Shown piece by piece: positions 29,419 to 38,494 of a DNA stretch of 64,000 bases (positions are counted from its first letter, which is position 1; the number at the start of each line of letters is the position of its first letter). The DNA lies in the NCBI RefSeq assembly GCF_001543895.1, contig NZ_JYIJ01000010.1, forward strand, positions 62,001-126,000, written 5' to 3'. Below the pieces are notes generated by a model that did no database searches, was not told the DNA's origin, and saw only the letters and a program-made list of their open reading frames with translations. This stretch comes from Carbonactinospora thermoautotrophica. GTDB lineage: Bacteria; Actinomycetota; Actinomycetes; Streptomycetales; Carbonactinosporaceae. Both the position numbers and the translations under genes were made by a program.

Positions 29419-30342
29419 CTAGGCGGGCGGGCCGAACGAGTACCCGGCGCGCAGCAGTTGCGGGATGAGCACGCGCAGCGCCGCCACGGTCGCGGCGCGG
29501 TTCCCGCCGCCGTCGTGCAGCAGGATCACCGAGCCGGGCGCGAGCTGCCGGTGTACCTGCCGGACGATGCTCGCGGCACTGCGGCCGCGCTCCCAGTCAC
29601 GTGGGTCCACCGACCACCCCAGCGGTTGCATCTCCTGCGCGGCCGCCGCCGTCGTGAGCCGCGGCGACCAGTTCCCTCCCGGGGCGCGGAAGTACCGCAC
29701 GCGCGCGCCCGGGGCGACCTGCTCGATCAGCCGCTTGGCGGCGCCGATCTCGTACTGGACGCGGTCGTCCGGCCTGCGCCGCAGCCGATCGTCATGGGTC
29801 ATGGTGTGGTCGCACAGCCAGTGGCCGTCCGCCACGATCTGCCGGACCAGCTCGGGGTGGGCGCGGACCTGCGTGCCGATCAGGCAGAACGTGGCCCGCA
29901 CCCGGTACTGGCGCAGCAGTGCCAGCACTTGCGGCGTGTACCGGGGGTGGGGGCCGTCGTCCAAGGTGAGCGCTACCCACCTGCCCGGCCGGTGCGCCAT
30001 GCCGGTCATGACGGCAGCGGTCACCGGGTCAGCGGTCACCGGCTCCTGGCGGGCCGGCTGCGGCGGCGTGACCCGCCCGGTCGAGGGCGGCCGGGTCGGC
30101 GGCGTGACCCACCCGGTCCAGGACGGCCGGGTCGGCCGTGGCATGGGGGACGGCGTGAGCACGGCCAGCGTGTTCGCCGACGGCAGCGCGGCTGTCCCGA
30201 TCGGCACTCCAGGGGCCGTGCGCACTCTCGCGGACGGGGCCGGCTGGGCCGCGGCGACGCCGAATACCAGCACGGCCAGCGTCAACCCCATGCTCAGCGC
30301 GGGCAGCACCCAACGGTGAAGCGGAAACCCGAATCGCGACAT
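29419..30342 (-). CDS. Secreted polysaccharide deacetylase (NodB domain)
   Basis: A 307-residue exported enzyme. An N-terminal signal or anchor helix (about residues 8-32, HRWVLPALSMGLTLAVLVFGVAAA) is followed by a Pro/Thr-rich spacer to about 115 and a NodB deacetylase domain. The domain has VALTLDDGPHPRYTPQVL (catalytic and metal Asp), HTMTHDDRLRRR (metal His pair), YFRAPGGNWSP and SVILLHDGGGNRAAT. It would remove acetyl groups from peptidoglycan or another cell-surface glycan. ATG 30342 follows AGGGGG. The open frame extends upstream to 30618 but without coding character. Confidence 0.92.
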   Translation of the reverse strand: MSRFGFPLHRWVLPALSMGLTLAVLVFGVAAAQPAPSARVRTAPGVPIGTAALPSANTLAVLTPSPMPRPTRPSWTGWVTPPTRPPSTGRVTPPQPARQEPVTADPVTAAVMTGMAHRPGRWVALTLDDGPHPRYTPQVLALLRQYRVRATFCLIGTQVRAHPELVRQIVADGHWLCDHTMTHDDRLRRRPDDRVQYEIGAAKRLIEQVAPGARVRYFRAPGGNWSPRLTTAAAAQEMQPLGWSVDPRDWERGRSAASIVRQVHRQLAPGSVILLHDGGGNRAATVAALRVLIPQLLRAGYSFGPPA

Positions 30343-30616
30343 GCGCGAACCCCCTGCTTTACCCACGATGGCGATCACTCTAACCCGACGCACGGCGGCC
30401 TGGTTCCGCTGCGCGTCCCGGCGCGACCGTGGGCCGGCAAGGGCTGTCCGCCCGGCGCCGGGCGGACAGCCAGGATGATCAACAGGCCGGGCGGGAAACC
30501 CGTCACGGCCCGCACCCGTTGGAACGATGGGGCCGATCCGGTCGGAAGACACCCTGTGAGGTACCAGTAGGCCGCCGCCCAGCGACGGGCGCGGTGTCGA
30601 GGATGGATGTGAGCGC

Positions 30617-31924
30617 ATGAGAGCGCGTTCGGCCGTTTCCCGGGTAGGGGCCGTGCTGGCCGTACTCGGCCTGGCCGCCGTGCTGCCGCTGGCGCTGGCG
30701 GCGCCCGCGGCCGGGGCCCAGGACTACGCGGCGCGGGCTGCGGCGGCGTTCAAGTCCGGTGACCGCGTGTACGTGGACCCGGAAGCCCGCCAGGTGCCGC
30801 CGGACCAGTTGGCGCGCATCGAGCAGCGGGTGAGCGGGGCGAACCCGCCGGTGTTCCTGGCGATCCTGCCGGCGCTCAGCGACCAGGAACTGGGCGCCAT
30901 GCCGGAGAAGCTGTTCCAGCAGACCCGCCAGCAGGGCGTGTACGCGGTGCTGGCCGGCACCGTGTTCCACGCGGGCGCCTCCAGAGGGGTCGGTCTGGAG
31001 CGCGGCGAGGCGGGCGAGCTGGCCAAACGCGCCGCCGAGAACCACCCGGGCGACTTCGCGGGCGGCATCGACCAGTTCGTGTCGGACGTGACGGCCGCCG
31101 CCCGAGGCGAGTCCCCGGGCGGCGGGGGCGGTTTGGGCCTGCTGGCCGTGGCCGTGCTCGTGCTCGGCGGGGTGGGCATGTTCGCGTGGCGTCGTTCCCA
31201 GCGGACCAAGGAACGCCTCCGGGCCGCGGAGCTGGCCAAGGTGCGTCGTGTCGTGGACGAGGACATCACCGCGTACGGCGAGGAGCTCCACCGGCTGGAG
31301 TTCGACCCGGCGCGGGTCGACGAGGCGACCCGCGCCGACTACCAGCGGGCGCTTGACCTGTACGAGCGGGCCAAGCTGGAGATGGCGGCCGTGCGCCGGC
31401 CTGAGGACGTCCGCCAGGTGACCCAGGTGTTGGAGGAGGGCCGGTACGCGTTGGCCTGCGCGGCGGCGCGCCTGGCCGGCCGGCCGCTCCCGGAGCGGCG
31501 CCCGCCCTGCTTCTTCGATCCCCGGCACGGGCCCTCCGCGACCGACGTGGTGTGGGCCCCGCCCGGGGGCGCGCCCCGGCAGGTTCCGGTGTGCCGGGCG
31601 GATGCCGCGCGGATCGCCGACGGGCTGGACCCGATGGTGCGGACCGTGGAGATCGAACCCGGGCGGCGGGTGCCGTACTACCATGCCGGCCCCGCGTACG
31701 CGGGGTGGGCCGGTGGCTACTTCGACGCCTTCGGCGGGCTGCTGCCCGCGCTGCTGGTCGGCACCATGCTGGGCTCGATGCTGAGCCCGCCGATGCCGGG
31801 CGGCTGGGGTTTTCCCGGCGGGGAGGCCGGGGGCGAAGACAACGGCTGGGGGGAGGAGCCCGGCGGCGGGGACTTCGACTTCGGGGATTTCGGCGGCTTC
31901 GACGGCGGGGGCGGCGACTGGTGA
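30617..31924 (+). CDS. TPM-domain-like membrane protein with Gly-rich tail
   Basis: A 435-residue protein. A signal peptide (residues 1-34, ends AAGAQDYA) precedes an extracytoplasmic region resembling TPM/YgcG-type domains (SGDRVYVDPEARQ, FLAILPAL, GVYAVLAGTVFHAGA). A transmembrane helix follows near 173-193 (LGLLAVAVLVLGGVGMFAWRR), then a cytoplasmic helical region and a C-terminal Gly/Asp/Phe-rich tail (DFGDFGGFDGGGGDW). Related actinomycete proteins are uncharacterised. The gene is single and ends at a palindromic terminator shared with the convergent neighbour. Confidence 0.8.
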   Translation: MRARSAVSRVGAVLAVLGLAAVLPLALAAPAAGAQDYAARAAAAFKSGDRVYVDPEARQVPPDQLARIEQRVSGANPPVFLAILPALSDQELGAMPEKLFQQTRQQGVYAVLAGTVFHAGASRGVGLERGEAGELAKRAAENHPGDFAGGIDQFVSDVTAAARGESPGGGGGLGLLAVAVLVLGGVGMFAWRRSQRTKERLRAAELAKVRRVVDEDITAYGEELHRLEFDPARVDEATRADYQRALDLYERAKLEMAAVRRPEDVRQVTQVLEEGRYALACAAARLAGRPLPERRPPCFFDPRHGPSATDVVWAPPGGAPRQVPVCRADAARIADGLDPMVRTVEIEPGRRVPYYHAGPAYAGWAGGYFDAFGGLLPALLVGTMLGSMLSPPMPGGWGFPGGEAGGEDNGWGEEPGGGDFDFGDFGGFDGGGGDW

Positions 31925-31950
31925 CGCGCGTCGGCCCGGGCCGACGCGCG
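31925..31950. terminator. Bidirectional terminator between convergent genes
   Basis: A perfect 26-bp palindrome, CGCGCGTCGGCCC and its complement, lies between the stops at 31924 (+) and 31958 (-). It can form the same hairpin from either strand. Confidence 0.8.
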
Positions 31951-31957
31951 CCAGCGG

Positions 31958-32977
31958 TCAGCCGCGCTGCTCGGTGGTGGCCGTGCGCCACGCGCGCAGC
32001 GCGAAGCCGGCCGCGTCGGCCGGGGTGAGCACGGGCTTCGGCAACGTGGGATCCACGCCCTTGTCCCGGGAGAGTTGCGGCCCGGGCACGCCGTCCGGTC
32101 CGCGGAACCCGTCGCGCAGCAGGCTTCGGCGCGCGTCGGTGGTGATCAGGTACCGCCGGAACTCCTCGGCCGCCCGGTTCTCGCCGCGGCCGAGTACGAG
32201 GTACGGGTAGTCCAGGCTCGGCGTGCCGTCCGACGGGTAGATCGCGGCCAGCCGCGAGGCGGTGCCGTTGCTGGAGTTGTGCCGCCAGACCGTCTGCTCG
32301 CTCACCGGGAACGCCACCGCCTCGCTGGACCGGCCGGCGGTCCGGGTCACCTGGTTGACGAGGTCGGTGACGCGCGGGGAGGTGCGGGGAGCGAGGCCGC
32401 GCAGCAGCGCCAGGTACGCGGTGTGGTCCTGGGGTGAGGAGGCGGCCGTGGGCTGGGCGGCGATGAGAGCGGCGAGGCCGACGGCGTTGCGCGTCGGATC
32501 GGGCAGCGCCACGCGGAACCGCTGGACCGCCTGCGCCCAGGTGACCTGCAGGTTCGGCCAGCCCAGCGGCCGCGCCCGTGGCTCGGCCATGGCGAGCACG
32601 ACGGCGCTGGTCGCCACCGAGGCGCCCTTGTCCGGGGTGATGAGTGCCCCGTGCGGAGTGCTGCGCGCCTGGGTGAGCCACAGGGAGGAATCCGGGATCC
32701 AGACGTCCGGCAGCGTGCTCGGGGTCGTGGTGCCGCTCTCCGCGAGATCGCGCGCGACCTTTTCGGGCTCCACGGCCTCGACGGTGACCTCCGCGCAAGA
32801 CTCCTGGAGCCGCTCGCCGTAGCCGGCGGCGATCCGTTGGAGCGAGGGGGCGATGTCCGGCGCCGCCGCGATCGTGATCTCCGAGCAACTGGGGACGCCC
32901 TCCTGGCTGAGCGCCCAGCCGCCCACGCCGAGGAGCGCCGCCACGGTGACGACGCCTGAGATGAGTCCGAGTTTCAA
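31958..32977 (-). CDS. Extracellular solute-binding protein-like, repeat element at its 5' edge
   Basis: About 339 residues with a membrane segment at the start (KLGLISGVVTVAALLGVGGWAL), then a periplasmic-binding fold: ITIAAAPDIAPSLQRIAAGYGERL, VWIPDSSLWL, PLGWPNLQVTWAQAV, GTPSLDYPYLVL and FRRYLITTDARRSLL. It resembles the binding-domain half of actinomycete proteins that often also carry a von Willebrand A domain; no such domain is present here. The start is doubtful. TTG 32977 has GGGG nearby, while the frame stays open into the repeat element to GTG 33070. The element ends only 23 bases upstream, so it may have replaced the native start region. Confidence 0.72.
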   Translation of the reverse strand: MKLGLISGVVTVAALLGVGGWALSQEGVPSCSEITIAAAPDIAPSLQRIAAGYGERLQESCAEVTVEAVEPEKVARDLAESGTTTPSTLPDVWIPDSSLWLTQARSTPHGALITPDKGASVATSAVVLAMAEPRARPLGWPNLQVTWAQAVQRFRVALPDPTRNAVGLAALIAAQPTAASSPQDHTAYLALLRGLAPRTSPRVTDLVNQVTRTAGRSSEAVAFPVSEQTVWRHNSSNGTASRLAAIYPSDGTPSLDYPYLVLGRGENRAAEEFRRYLITTDARRSLLRDGFRGPDGVPGPQLSRDKGVDPTLPKPVLTPADAAGFALRAWRTATTEQRG

Positions 32978-33000
32978 GGCACCCCGCTGTTCCCGCCTCA

Positions 33001-33199
33001 GAGCGTGTTGCGGAACCGCTGTTCGATCAGCGAGCCGGTCATCCCGCCGGCAAGGCGGAGGACAAGCCACGTACCGGCGTGGCTTGTCCGGCCTTCGGCC
33101 GAAGCGACGCTGTGCCGTGCGGGGGACACCCCCGCACCCCCGGTAGCCGGCGTGGATGCGGGGGCCGGCGAGCCGGACAAGTGGTTTCGCAACACGCTC
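33001..33199 (-). repeat. MITE-like palindrome-rich repeat element, copy 2 (inverted)
   Basis: A 199-bp element, reverse-complement of copy 1 at 27781-27985 with about 97% identity by eye. The ends are GAGCGTGTT and AACACGCTC. It is flanked on both sides by TCA (32998-33000 and 33200-33202), a 3-bp direct repeat of the TNA form made by some IS5-family insertions. It lies between the divergent starts of the solute-binding gene and the glutamate–cysteine ligase gene, so it occupies both promoter regions. Confidence 0.9.
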
Positions 33200-33385
33200 T
33201 CAGCCCAGAGCCGTGTCGATCCGTCACTGCTGCTGTCCCTTTCGGACGAGGGATGCTTCCGGGAGAGTGGTCGCGGTGTCAAGAGACAGGCCGTATTTCG
33301 ATCATCTTCACTCGCGCGTCGTTGTGTCCTGGCACACTCGGAGGCGCCGGTTCTTTCCGCAGCGTCATCGGGTAGGGGGGCACTC

Positions 33386-34864
33386 ATGGGCGATAAGCTC
33401 GAGAAAACAGAATTCACGCGCGAGGACCGTGCTCAGTACCGCAAGAAGGTCAAGCGGTGTCTTGAGGTCCTGGAACGGATGCTCCAGGAGAACCGGTTCG
33501 AGAAACACCGTAAGCTCATCGGGCTGGAAATCGAACTGAACCTGGCGGATGATCGCGGGCATCCGCGCATGATGAACGAGGAGGTGTTGGCCCGGATCGC
33601 CAGCCAGGACTTCCAGACCGAGCTCGGCCAGTTCAACATCGAGGTCAACGTCGCCCCCCACAAGCTCGTGGGGACGGTGTTCAGCGAGTTGACCGAAGAA
33701 CTGCGGACCAGCCTCAATTACGCCGACCGCAAGGCGAACGAGCTGGGCGGCCAGATCATCATGATCGGCATCCTGCCGACGTTGATGGACACGCACATGA
33801 GCGCGGAGAACTTCTCTCGAAACGCGCGGTATGCCCTGCTCAACGAGCAGATCATCAACGTGCGCGGCGAGGACATCCACCTGTCCATCGAAGGCGTGGA
33901 GAAGCTGCAGACCAGCGTCAGCTCGATCCTGCCCGAGGCCGGGTGCACCAGCGTGCAGTTCCACCTGCAGGTGGATCCGGAGGCTTTCGCCTCGTACTGG
34001 AACGCGGCCCAGGCGGCGGTCGGCGCGCAGATCGCCCTGGGTGCCAACTCGCCTTTCCTGTTCGGCCGGGAGCTGTGGCGGGAGACCCGGACGGTGCTGT
34101 TCGAGCAGGCGACCGACACCCGCACCGAGGAACTGATCGCCCAAGGGGTCCGGCCCCGAGTCTGGTTCGGCGAGCGTTGGATCGGCTCCGTGCTCGACCT
34201 GTTCCACGAGAACGTCCGCTACTTCCCGGCGTTGCTGCCGCTGTGCGAGGACGAGGACCCGGTGGATGTGCTCGAGCACGGCGGTGTGCCACACCTGCGC
34301 GAGCTGCGGCTGCACAACGGCACGGTCTACCGGTGGAACCGGCCGGTCTACGACGTCGCGCGCGGCAAGCCGCACCTGCGGGTGGAGAACCGGGTGCTGC
34401 CGGCCGGCCCGACCGTGGTGGACACGATCGCCAACGCCGCCTTCTACTACGGCCTGGTGCGCACACTGGCCGAGGAGGAGTGCCCGGTATGGATGAGGAT
34501 GTCGTTCTCGGCGGCTGCTCAGAATTTCCACACCGCGGCCCGGCACGGCATCGACGCGGAGTTGTACTGGCCCGGGCTCGGCACCATGCCGGCCACCGAG
34601 CTGGTGTTGCGGAAGCTGTTGCCGATGGCGTACGAGGGGCTGGACGCCTGGCGCATCGAACCGGCCGAGCGCGATCTTTACCTGGGCATCATCGAGCAGC
34701 GTTGCCTGACCCGCACCAACGGCGCGGCCTGGCAGAGCCGGATGTTCCATTACTGCTATGAGACCAAGAGGATGGACCGGATCGAGGCGTTGGAGACGAT
34801 GACGCGGCGGTACAGCGAGCTGATGCGCGGCAACGAACCGGTGCACACCTGGCCGGTGGATTAG
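33386..34864 (+). CDS. Glutamate–cysteine ligase, GCS2 family
   Basis: A 492-residue ATP-dependent carboxylate–amine ligase of the GCS2 (plant/YbdK/EgtA) group, joining glutamate to cysteine or a related amine. It shows LIGLEIELNLADD at the start, LGQFNIEVNVAP, GANSPFLFGRELWRETR, LRVENRVLPAGPTVVDTIANAAFYYGL and FSAAAQNFHTAARHG. ATG 33386 follows GGGGGG. Because the window also encodes mshC, this enzyme is unlikely to serve glutathione; ergothioneine (EgtA-type) or another gamma-glutamyl compound is possible. No other egt genes are nearby. Confidence 0.88.
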   Translation: MGDKLEKTEFTREDRAQYRKKVKRCLEVLERMLQENRFEKHRKLIGLEIELNLADDRGHPRMMNEEVLARIASQDFQTELGQFNIEVNVAPHKLVGTVFSELTEELRTSLNYADRKANELGGQIIMIGILPTLMDTHMSAENFSRNARYALLNEQIINVRGEDIHLSIEGVEKLQTSVSSILPEAGCTSVQFHLQVDPEAFASYWNAAQAAVGAQIALGANSPFLFGRELWRETRTVLFEQATDTRTEELIAQGVRPRVWFGERWIGSVLDLFHENVRYFPALLPLCEDEDPVDVLEHGGVPHLRELRLHNGTVYRWNRPVYDVARGKPHLRVENRVLPAGPTVVDTIANAAFYYGLVRTLAEEECPVWMRMSFSAAAQNFHTAARHGIDAELYWPGLGTMPATELVLRKLLPMAYEGLDAWRIEPAERDLYLGIIEQRCLTRTNGAAWQSRMFHYCYETKRMDRIEALETMTRRYSELMRGNEPVHTWPVD

Positions 34865-35250
34865 CCGGCCTCGGTATACGTATTCCGGAACGCGGTCAGC
34901 CAATTCCTGTCGTATTTCCGCCAGTTTCATTTCTGGGCGCGTCGTACCCGTTACTCTGCCATACAACGGTCCAAAGAGGGTGAATCGGATCTGCTGACCA
35001 GCGCGTGCGCATGCCGCGCGTCCTCCATCCATCCGGGAGAGCCTGGCAACCACCGACCCGCCGACTCGCCACGGCAGCGTCCCGACTCGGGGCGGTGACG
35101 CTGTCGTGGTGCTGTTCGGCTCGCCGGCCCCGCATCGACGCCGGCTGCCGAGGACGCGGGGGCGTACCGCGAAACGCCGCCCCGTACGGAGCGCACATCG
35201 GACAACCGCGGCGCGCCCGCATCCCGTCACACCGGCGGTACCCGCCCGCC
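34865..35250. other. Intergenic region with a degenerate repeat trace
   Basis: A 386-bp gap between the ligase and the leftward recombinase. Around 35113-35165 the sequence CGGCTCGCCGGCCCCGCAT and what follows resembles the interior of the repeat elements at 27.8 and 33.0 kb, with substitutions and without intact ends. No gene, tRNA or attachment repeat was found. Confidence 0.5.
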
Positions 35251-36192
35251 TCAGCGGCGGCCCGCCAGCAGGCCGGCCACCGCGTAGGTGGGGGATCGGT
35301 CCAGGTTGTGCCGGGCCCGGTCGTATCGCCGGGTCGTGCGCGGATCGGCGTGTCCCAGCAGGTCCTGTACGTCCCGCAGTTCCGCACCGGCGTCCAGGGC
35401 GAGCGTCGCGCAGGCGTGCCGCAGGTCGTGGGGGTGCAACCGGTCCGCCAGGTGCGGCAGGCAGTCCCGGGCGAGCCGCCGCAGCAGCCGCCAGACCGCG
35501 TGCCGGTCCATCGGCCGGCCGGTCGCCGTCGCCACCAGCGGGCCGGAGTCCCGCCCCGCCAGGTACCGCTCCAAGGCGTCGATCGCGCGCGGCGGGATCA
35601 CCATGCGCTGGCGGCGCCCGCCCTTGCGGGTCACGGTGAGCACCCGGTGGCCGCGCTCGTACCCCAGGTCCTCCACCCGGGCCCGGCACAGCTCGCTCAC
35701 CCGCAGCCCGAGCAGGAGCAGCAGCTGCACCACCACGGCGGTGCGCGGGGAGTGCGCCTCGGCCGCGTCGAGCAGGATGACCGCCTCTTCCTTCGACAGG
35801 CCGGTCGATTGGACGTTGTCCCCGACCTTCGGCCGGCGCACCCGGGCGGCCGGGTTGCGGGCCAGCACGCCCTCCTCGACCGCATACGCGTAGAAGCCGG
35901 ACAGCGCCGACAGCCGGCGGGAGATCGTGGCCGGCGCGGCCCCGTCCCGGCGCTGCTGCTCGGTGTAGGCGTCCAGGTGCGCGCGGGTGACGGCCAGCAT
36001 GTCCACCTCGTGGCGCGCGCACCAGGCGGCGAAGTGCGCGAGATCCCGCTGGTACGCCTCGCGGGTGTTGCCCTGGTGCGACAGCAGGAACGCGGCGGCC
36101 AGCCGCTCGACGGTCGGCCGCGACCCGGCGGAGCCGGGCAGCCGGGCCGCGACCGGGACGAGTTCACCCTCAACGATCATGTCGCTGTTCAC
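35251..36192 (-). CDS. Tyrosine recombinase / phage-type integrase
   Basis: A 313-residue site-specific recombinase with a SAM-like N-terminal domain (TREAYQRDLAHFAAWCARH, AYTEQQRRDGAAPATISRRLSALSGFY) and a catalytic domain holding the full set: Arg in LGLRVSELCRARVEDL, Lys in TRKGGRRQR, His-x-x-Arg in HDLRHACATLAL, His in LLGHADPRTT and the nucleophile in RRYDRARH. The build is XerC/D-like rather than large phage-integrase-like. GTG 36192 follows GAGG at seven bases; ATG 36180 is an alternative. No excisionase, other phage genes or att repeats are adjacent. Confidence 0.9.
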   Translation of the reverse strand: MNSDMIVEGELVPVAARLPGSAGSRPTVERLAAAFLLSHQGNTREAYQRDLAHFAAWCARHEVDMLAVTRAHLDAYTEQQRRDGAAPATISRRLSALSGFYAYAVEEGVLARNPAARVRRPKVGDNVQSTGLSKEEAVILLDAAEAHSPRTAVVVQLLLLLGLRVSELCRARVEDLGYERGHRVLTVTRKGGRRQRMVIPPRAIDALERYLAGRDSGPLVATATGRPMDRHAVWRLLRRLARDCLPHLADRLHPHDLRHACATLALDAGAELRDVQDLLGHADPRTTRRYDRARHNLDRSPTYAVAGLLAGRR

Positions 36193-36354
36193 GGTAACGC
36201 CTCGCGCCCGCTCCGGGCGGCACGGATGGAGGCGGCGACGCCGGCGCGGCGGGCCAGCGCGGAACACCTCGCGTGGTCTGCCTTCGCGGCACACAGCGCT
36301 GAGCAGCCTCGCAGAAGGCCGGTCCGGTATCCGTGATCCTGGCCAGGGACTCGG

Positions 36355-37659
36355 CTACCCGCCCAGCCGCGCGACCGCGTTCACCATCCCGGACGTGACC
36401 AGGGCGCAGTCGGCCTCGTCGATCACGTACGGCGGCATCGTGTAGACCAGCCGGCCGAACGGGCGGATCCAGATGCCCTGCTCCACCAGCAGTGGCTGGA
36501 AGGTGGCCAGGTCGACCGGCTCGCGGGTCTCGATCACCCCGATCGCGCCGAGCACGCGCACGTCGGCCACGGCCGGCAGGTCGCGGGCCGGGGCCAGGCC
36601 CTCGCGCAGCCAGCCCTCGATCGTGGTGATCTTCTCCTGCCACGGCTGGGAGAGCAGCAGCTCGACGCTGGCCGCGGCGACCGCGCAGGCGAGTGGGTTG
36701 GCCATGAAGGTGGGCCCGTGCATGAGCGCGCCGGTCCGGTTGACGGTCTCGGCCACGCGCTCGGTGGTGAGCGTCGCGGCGAGCGTCAGGTACCCGCCGG
36801 TGAGCGCCTTGCCCAGGCACATGATGTCCGGGCTGATCCCGGCGTGCTCGGACGCGAACAGCCGGCCCGTCCGGCCGAACCCGGTCGCGATCTCGTCGCA
36901 GATCAGCAGCACGTCGTACGCGTCGCACAGCTCGCGCACCCGCTTCAGGTAGGCGGGGGAGTAGAACCGCATGCCGCCCGCGCCCTGCACGACCGGCTCC
37001 AGGATGACCGCGGCGACCTCCTCCCGGTGGGCGTCGAGCAGCCCGGCCAGCTCGGCGACGTGCGACTCCTCGAACGGGGTGTCGAAGCCGGCGGGCGGTT
37101 CGGGGGCGAACAGGTGGCGGGGCAGCACCCCGGAGAACAGGTGGTGCATGCCGTTCACCGGGTCGCACACCGACATGGCCGCGAACGTGTCGCCGTGGTA
37201 CCCGCCGCGCACGGTGAGCAGCCGGGACTTGCGCGGCCGGCCCAGCGCGTACCAGTACTGGACCGCCATCTTGATGGCCACCTCGACCGACACCGAGCCC
37301 GAGTCGCAGAAGAACACCCGGGTCAGCGGCTCCGGCGTGAGGGCCACGAGCAGTTCGGCGAGCCGCACCGCCGGCGGATGGGTGAGCCCGCCGAACATCA
37401 CGTGCGCCATCGCGTCCAACTGGTCGCGGACCGCCTGGTTCAGCACCGGGTGGTTGTAGCCGTGGATCGCCGCCCACCACGACGACATCCCGTCGACCAG
37501 CTCGCGCCCGTCGGCCAACCGCAGGCGCACCCCGGATGCGGCGACCACCGGGTACACCGGGTACGGCGGCGGCACGGCCGTGTACGGGTGCCAGATGTGC
37601 TCCCGGTCGAAGGCGAGCAGCTTCCCTGTGTCGATGGCGGGGTCGATAGCAGCGTCCAT
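36355..37659 (-). CDS. bioA: Adenosylmethionine–8-amino-7-oxononanoate aminotransferase
   Basis: A 434-residue PLP aminotransferase of biotin synthesis that converts KAPA to DAPA with S-adenosylmethionine as amino donor. It has [10 protein letters not shown], the BioA-typical [55 protein letters not shown] and the PLP lysine in [11 protein letters not shown]. The WW pair and Tyr residues near the N-terminus separate BioA from other class III transaminases. Full length; ATG 37659 lacks an obvious ribosome site. bioF, bioD and bioB are not in the window. Confidence 0.95.
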   Translation of the reverse strand: MDAAIDPAIDTGKLLAFDREHIWHPYTAVPPPYPVYPVVAASGVRLRLADGRELVDGMSSWWAAIHGYNHPVLNQAVRDQLDAMAHVMFGGLTHPPAVRLAELLVALTPEPLTRVFFCDSGSVSVEVAIKMAVQYWYALGRPRKSRLLTVRGGYHGDTFAAMSVCDPVNGMHHLFSGVLPRHLFAPEPPAGFDTPFEESHVAELAGLLDAHREEVAAVILEPVVQGAGGMRFYSPAYLKRVRELCDAYDVLLICDEIATGFGRTGRLFASEHAGISPDIMCLGKALTGGYLTLAATLTTERVAETVNRTGALMHGPTFMANPLACAVAAASVELLLSQPWQEKITTIEGWLREGLAPARDLPAVADVRVLGAIGVIETREPVDLATFQPLLVEQGIWIRPFGRLVYTMPPYVIDEADCALVTSGMVNAVARLGG

Positions 37660-37760
37660 GGCAGGGGAGCGTGCCAAACGCTCGCCCAGTGCCGGTGGCC
37701 GGGGTCACGTTGGCGGACCGCTGACGTTGCGCTCCGGGTTCGGCGTCCCGAAGGCGAGGG

Positions 37761-38369
37761 TCAACCGAAGAGCAGGCGGAAATCCCGCACCGCAAAGCTC
37801 GCCAGGGGACGGCGCCCGGCCAGGAACCCCAGCGGCCCGTCCGGGGCCGCGGCCAGCCGGCCGCTGCCGAGCTCGACCCGCCCGGACATCACCGCCCGCG
37901 TCCGCAGCGCCCGCCCGGCCAGCTCCTGGACGACCTGCCCACGCAGCGGCACGCGGCCGGGCAGGGCGAGCCATGCCCGGAACCCTCCCCGGGCCAGCTC
38001 GCGCTCCCCCGCATACGCGGTCGCCCGGAACACCGGCTCGTGGACCAGCTCGAAGCGGGCCAGCTCCTTGGGAAACCCCCACAGCTCCCGTCCGCCGTCC
38101 CGAGACTCCGGGCTGTCCACCCAGATACGGGTGACCGTGGCCAGCGGTGCCGCGCCGGACCGCAGGAGGACCAGCGTGAGCAGCTCGTGGTAGCGCAGGA
38201 CACCGCCCGCCTGGTAGTCCACCCAGGCGGTGACGACGACCCCGTGCCGGCCGAAGGTGACCGGCCGCGTGCCCGGCGGCAGCGGCCCGGGCAGGTCCGC
38301 GGCCGGGACGCGCCACACCGAGCCGTACAGCTGGCCGCACAGGCGCCAGGGAGCGGGCGGGTACGCCAT
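37761..38369 (-). CDS. Acetoacetate decarboxylase-like (ADC superfamily) protein
   Basis: A 202-residue protein with the beta-barrel layout of the acetoacetate-decarboxylase superfamily: APWRLCGQLYGSVWRVPA, GVVVTAWVDYQAGGVLRYHELL, RIWVDSPESRDGGRELWGFPKELARFE and a C-terminal SGRVELGSGRL. A lysine is present in GFPKELA, where the Schiff-base region of the superfamily lies, but catalytic equivalence is uncertain. ATG 38369 gives the compact protein; an upstream extension to 38483 in frame looks non-coding. It is one of many actinomycete homologues of unknown substrate. Confidence 0.78.
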   Translation of the reverse strand: MAYPPAPWRLCGQLYGSVWRVPAADLPGPLPPGTRPVTFGRHGVVVTAWVDYQAGGVLRYHELLTLVLLRSGAAPLATVTRIWVDSPESRDGGRELWGFPKELARFELVHEPVFRATAYAGERELARGGFRAWLALPGRVPLRGQVVQELAGRALRTRAVMSGRVELGSGRLAAAPDGPLGFLAGRRPLASFAVRDFRLLFG

Positions 38370-38494
38370 GGCGTCACGGTACCGGGGAATGTCGCCGGGT
38401 TTGCGAATGATGTGGGTGGGAATCCCGTTACCGGCGAGTAGTACCAATGAGTAACATTTGAGTGCGACAGGGATCACACCCAAGGGGGTGGCCC

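Noticed and set aside
33365-36022. 885-residue minus-strand open frame
   Set aside because: It runs through the antisense of the ligase, the intergenic gap and another frame of the recombinase, so it cannot be one real gene.
35251-36192. Lone tyrosine recombinase as sign of a prophage or integrative element
   Set aside because: No excisionase, replication or structural genes, tRNA target or flanking direct repeats were found around it.
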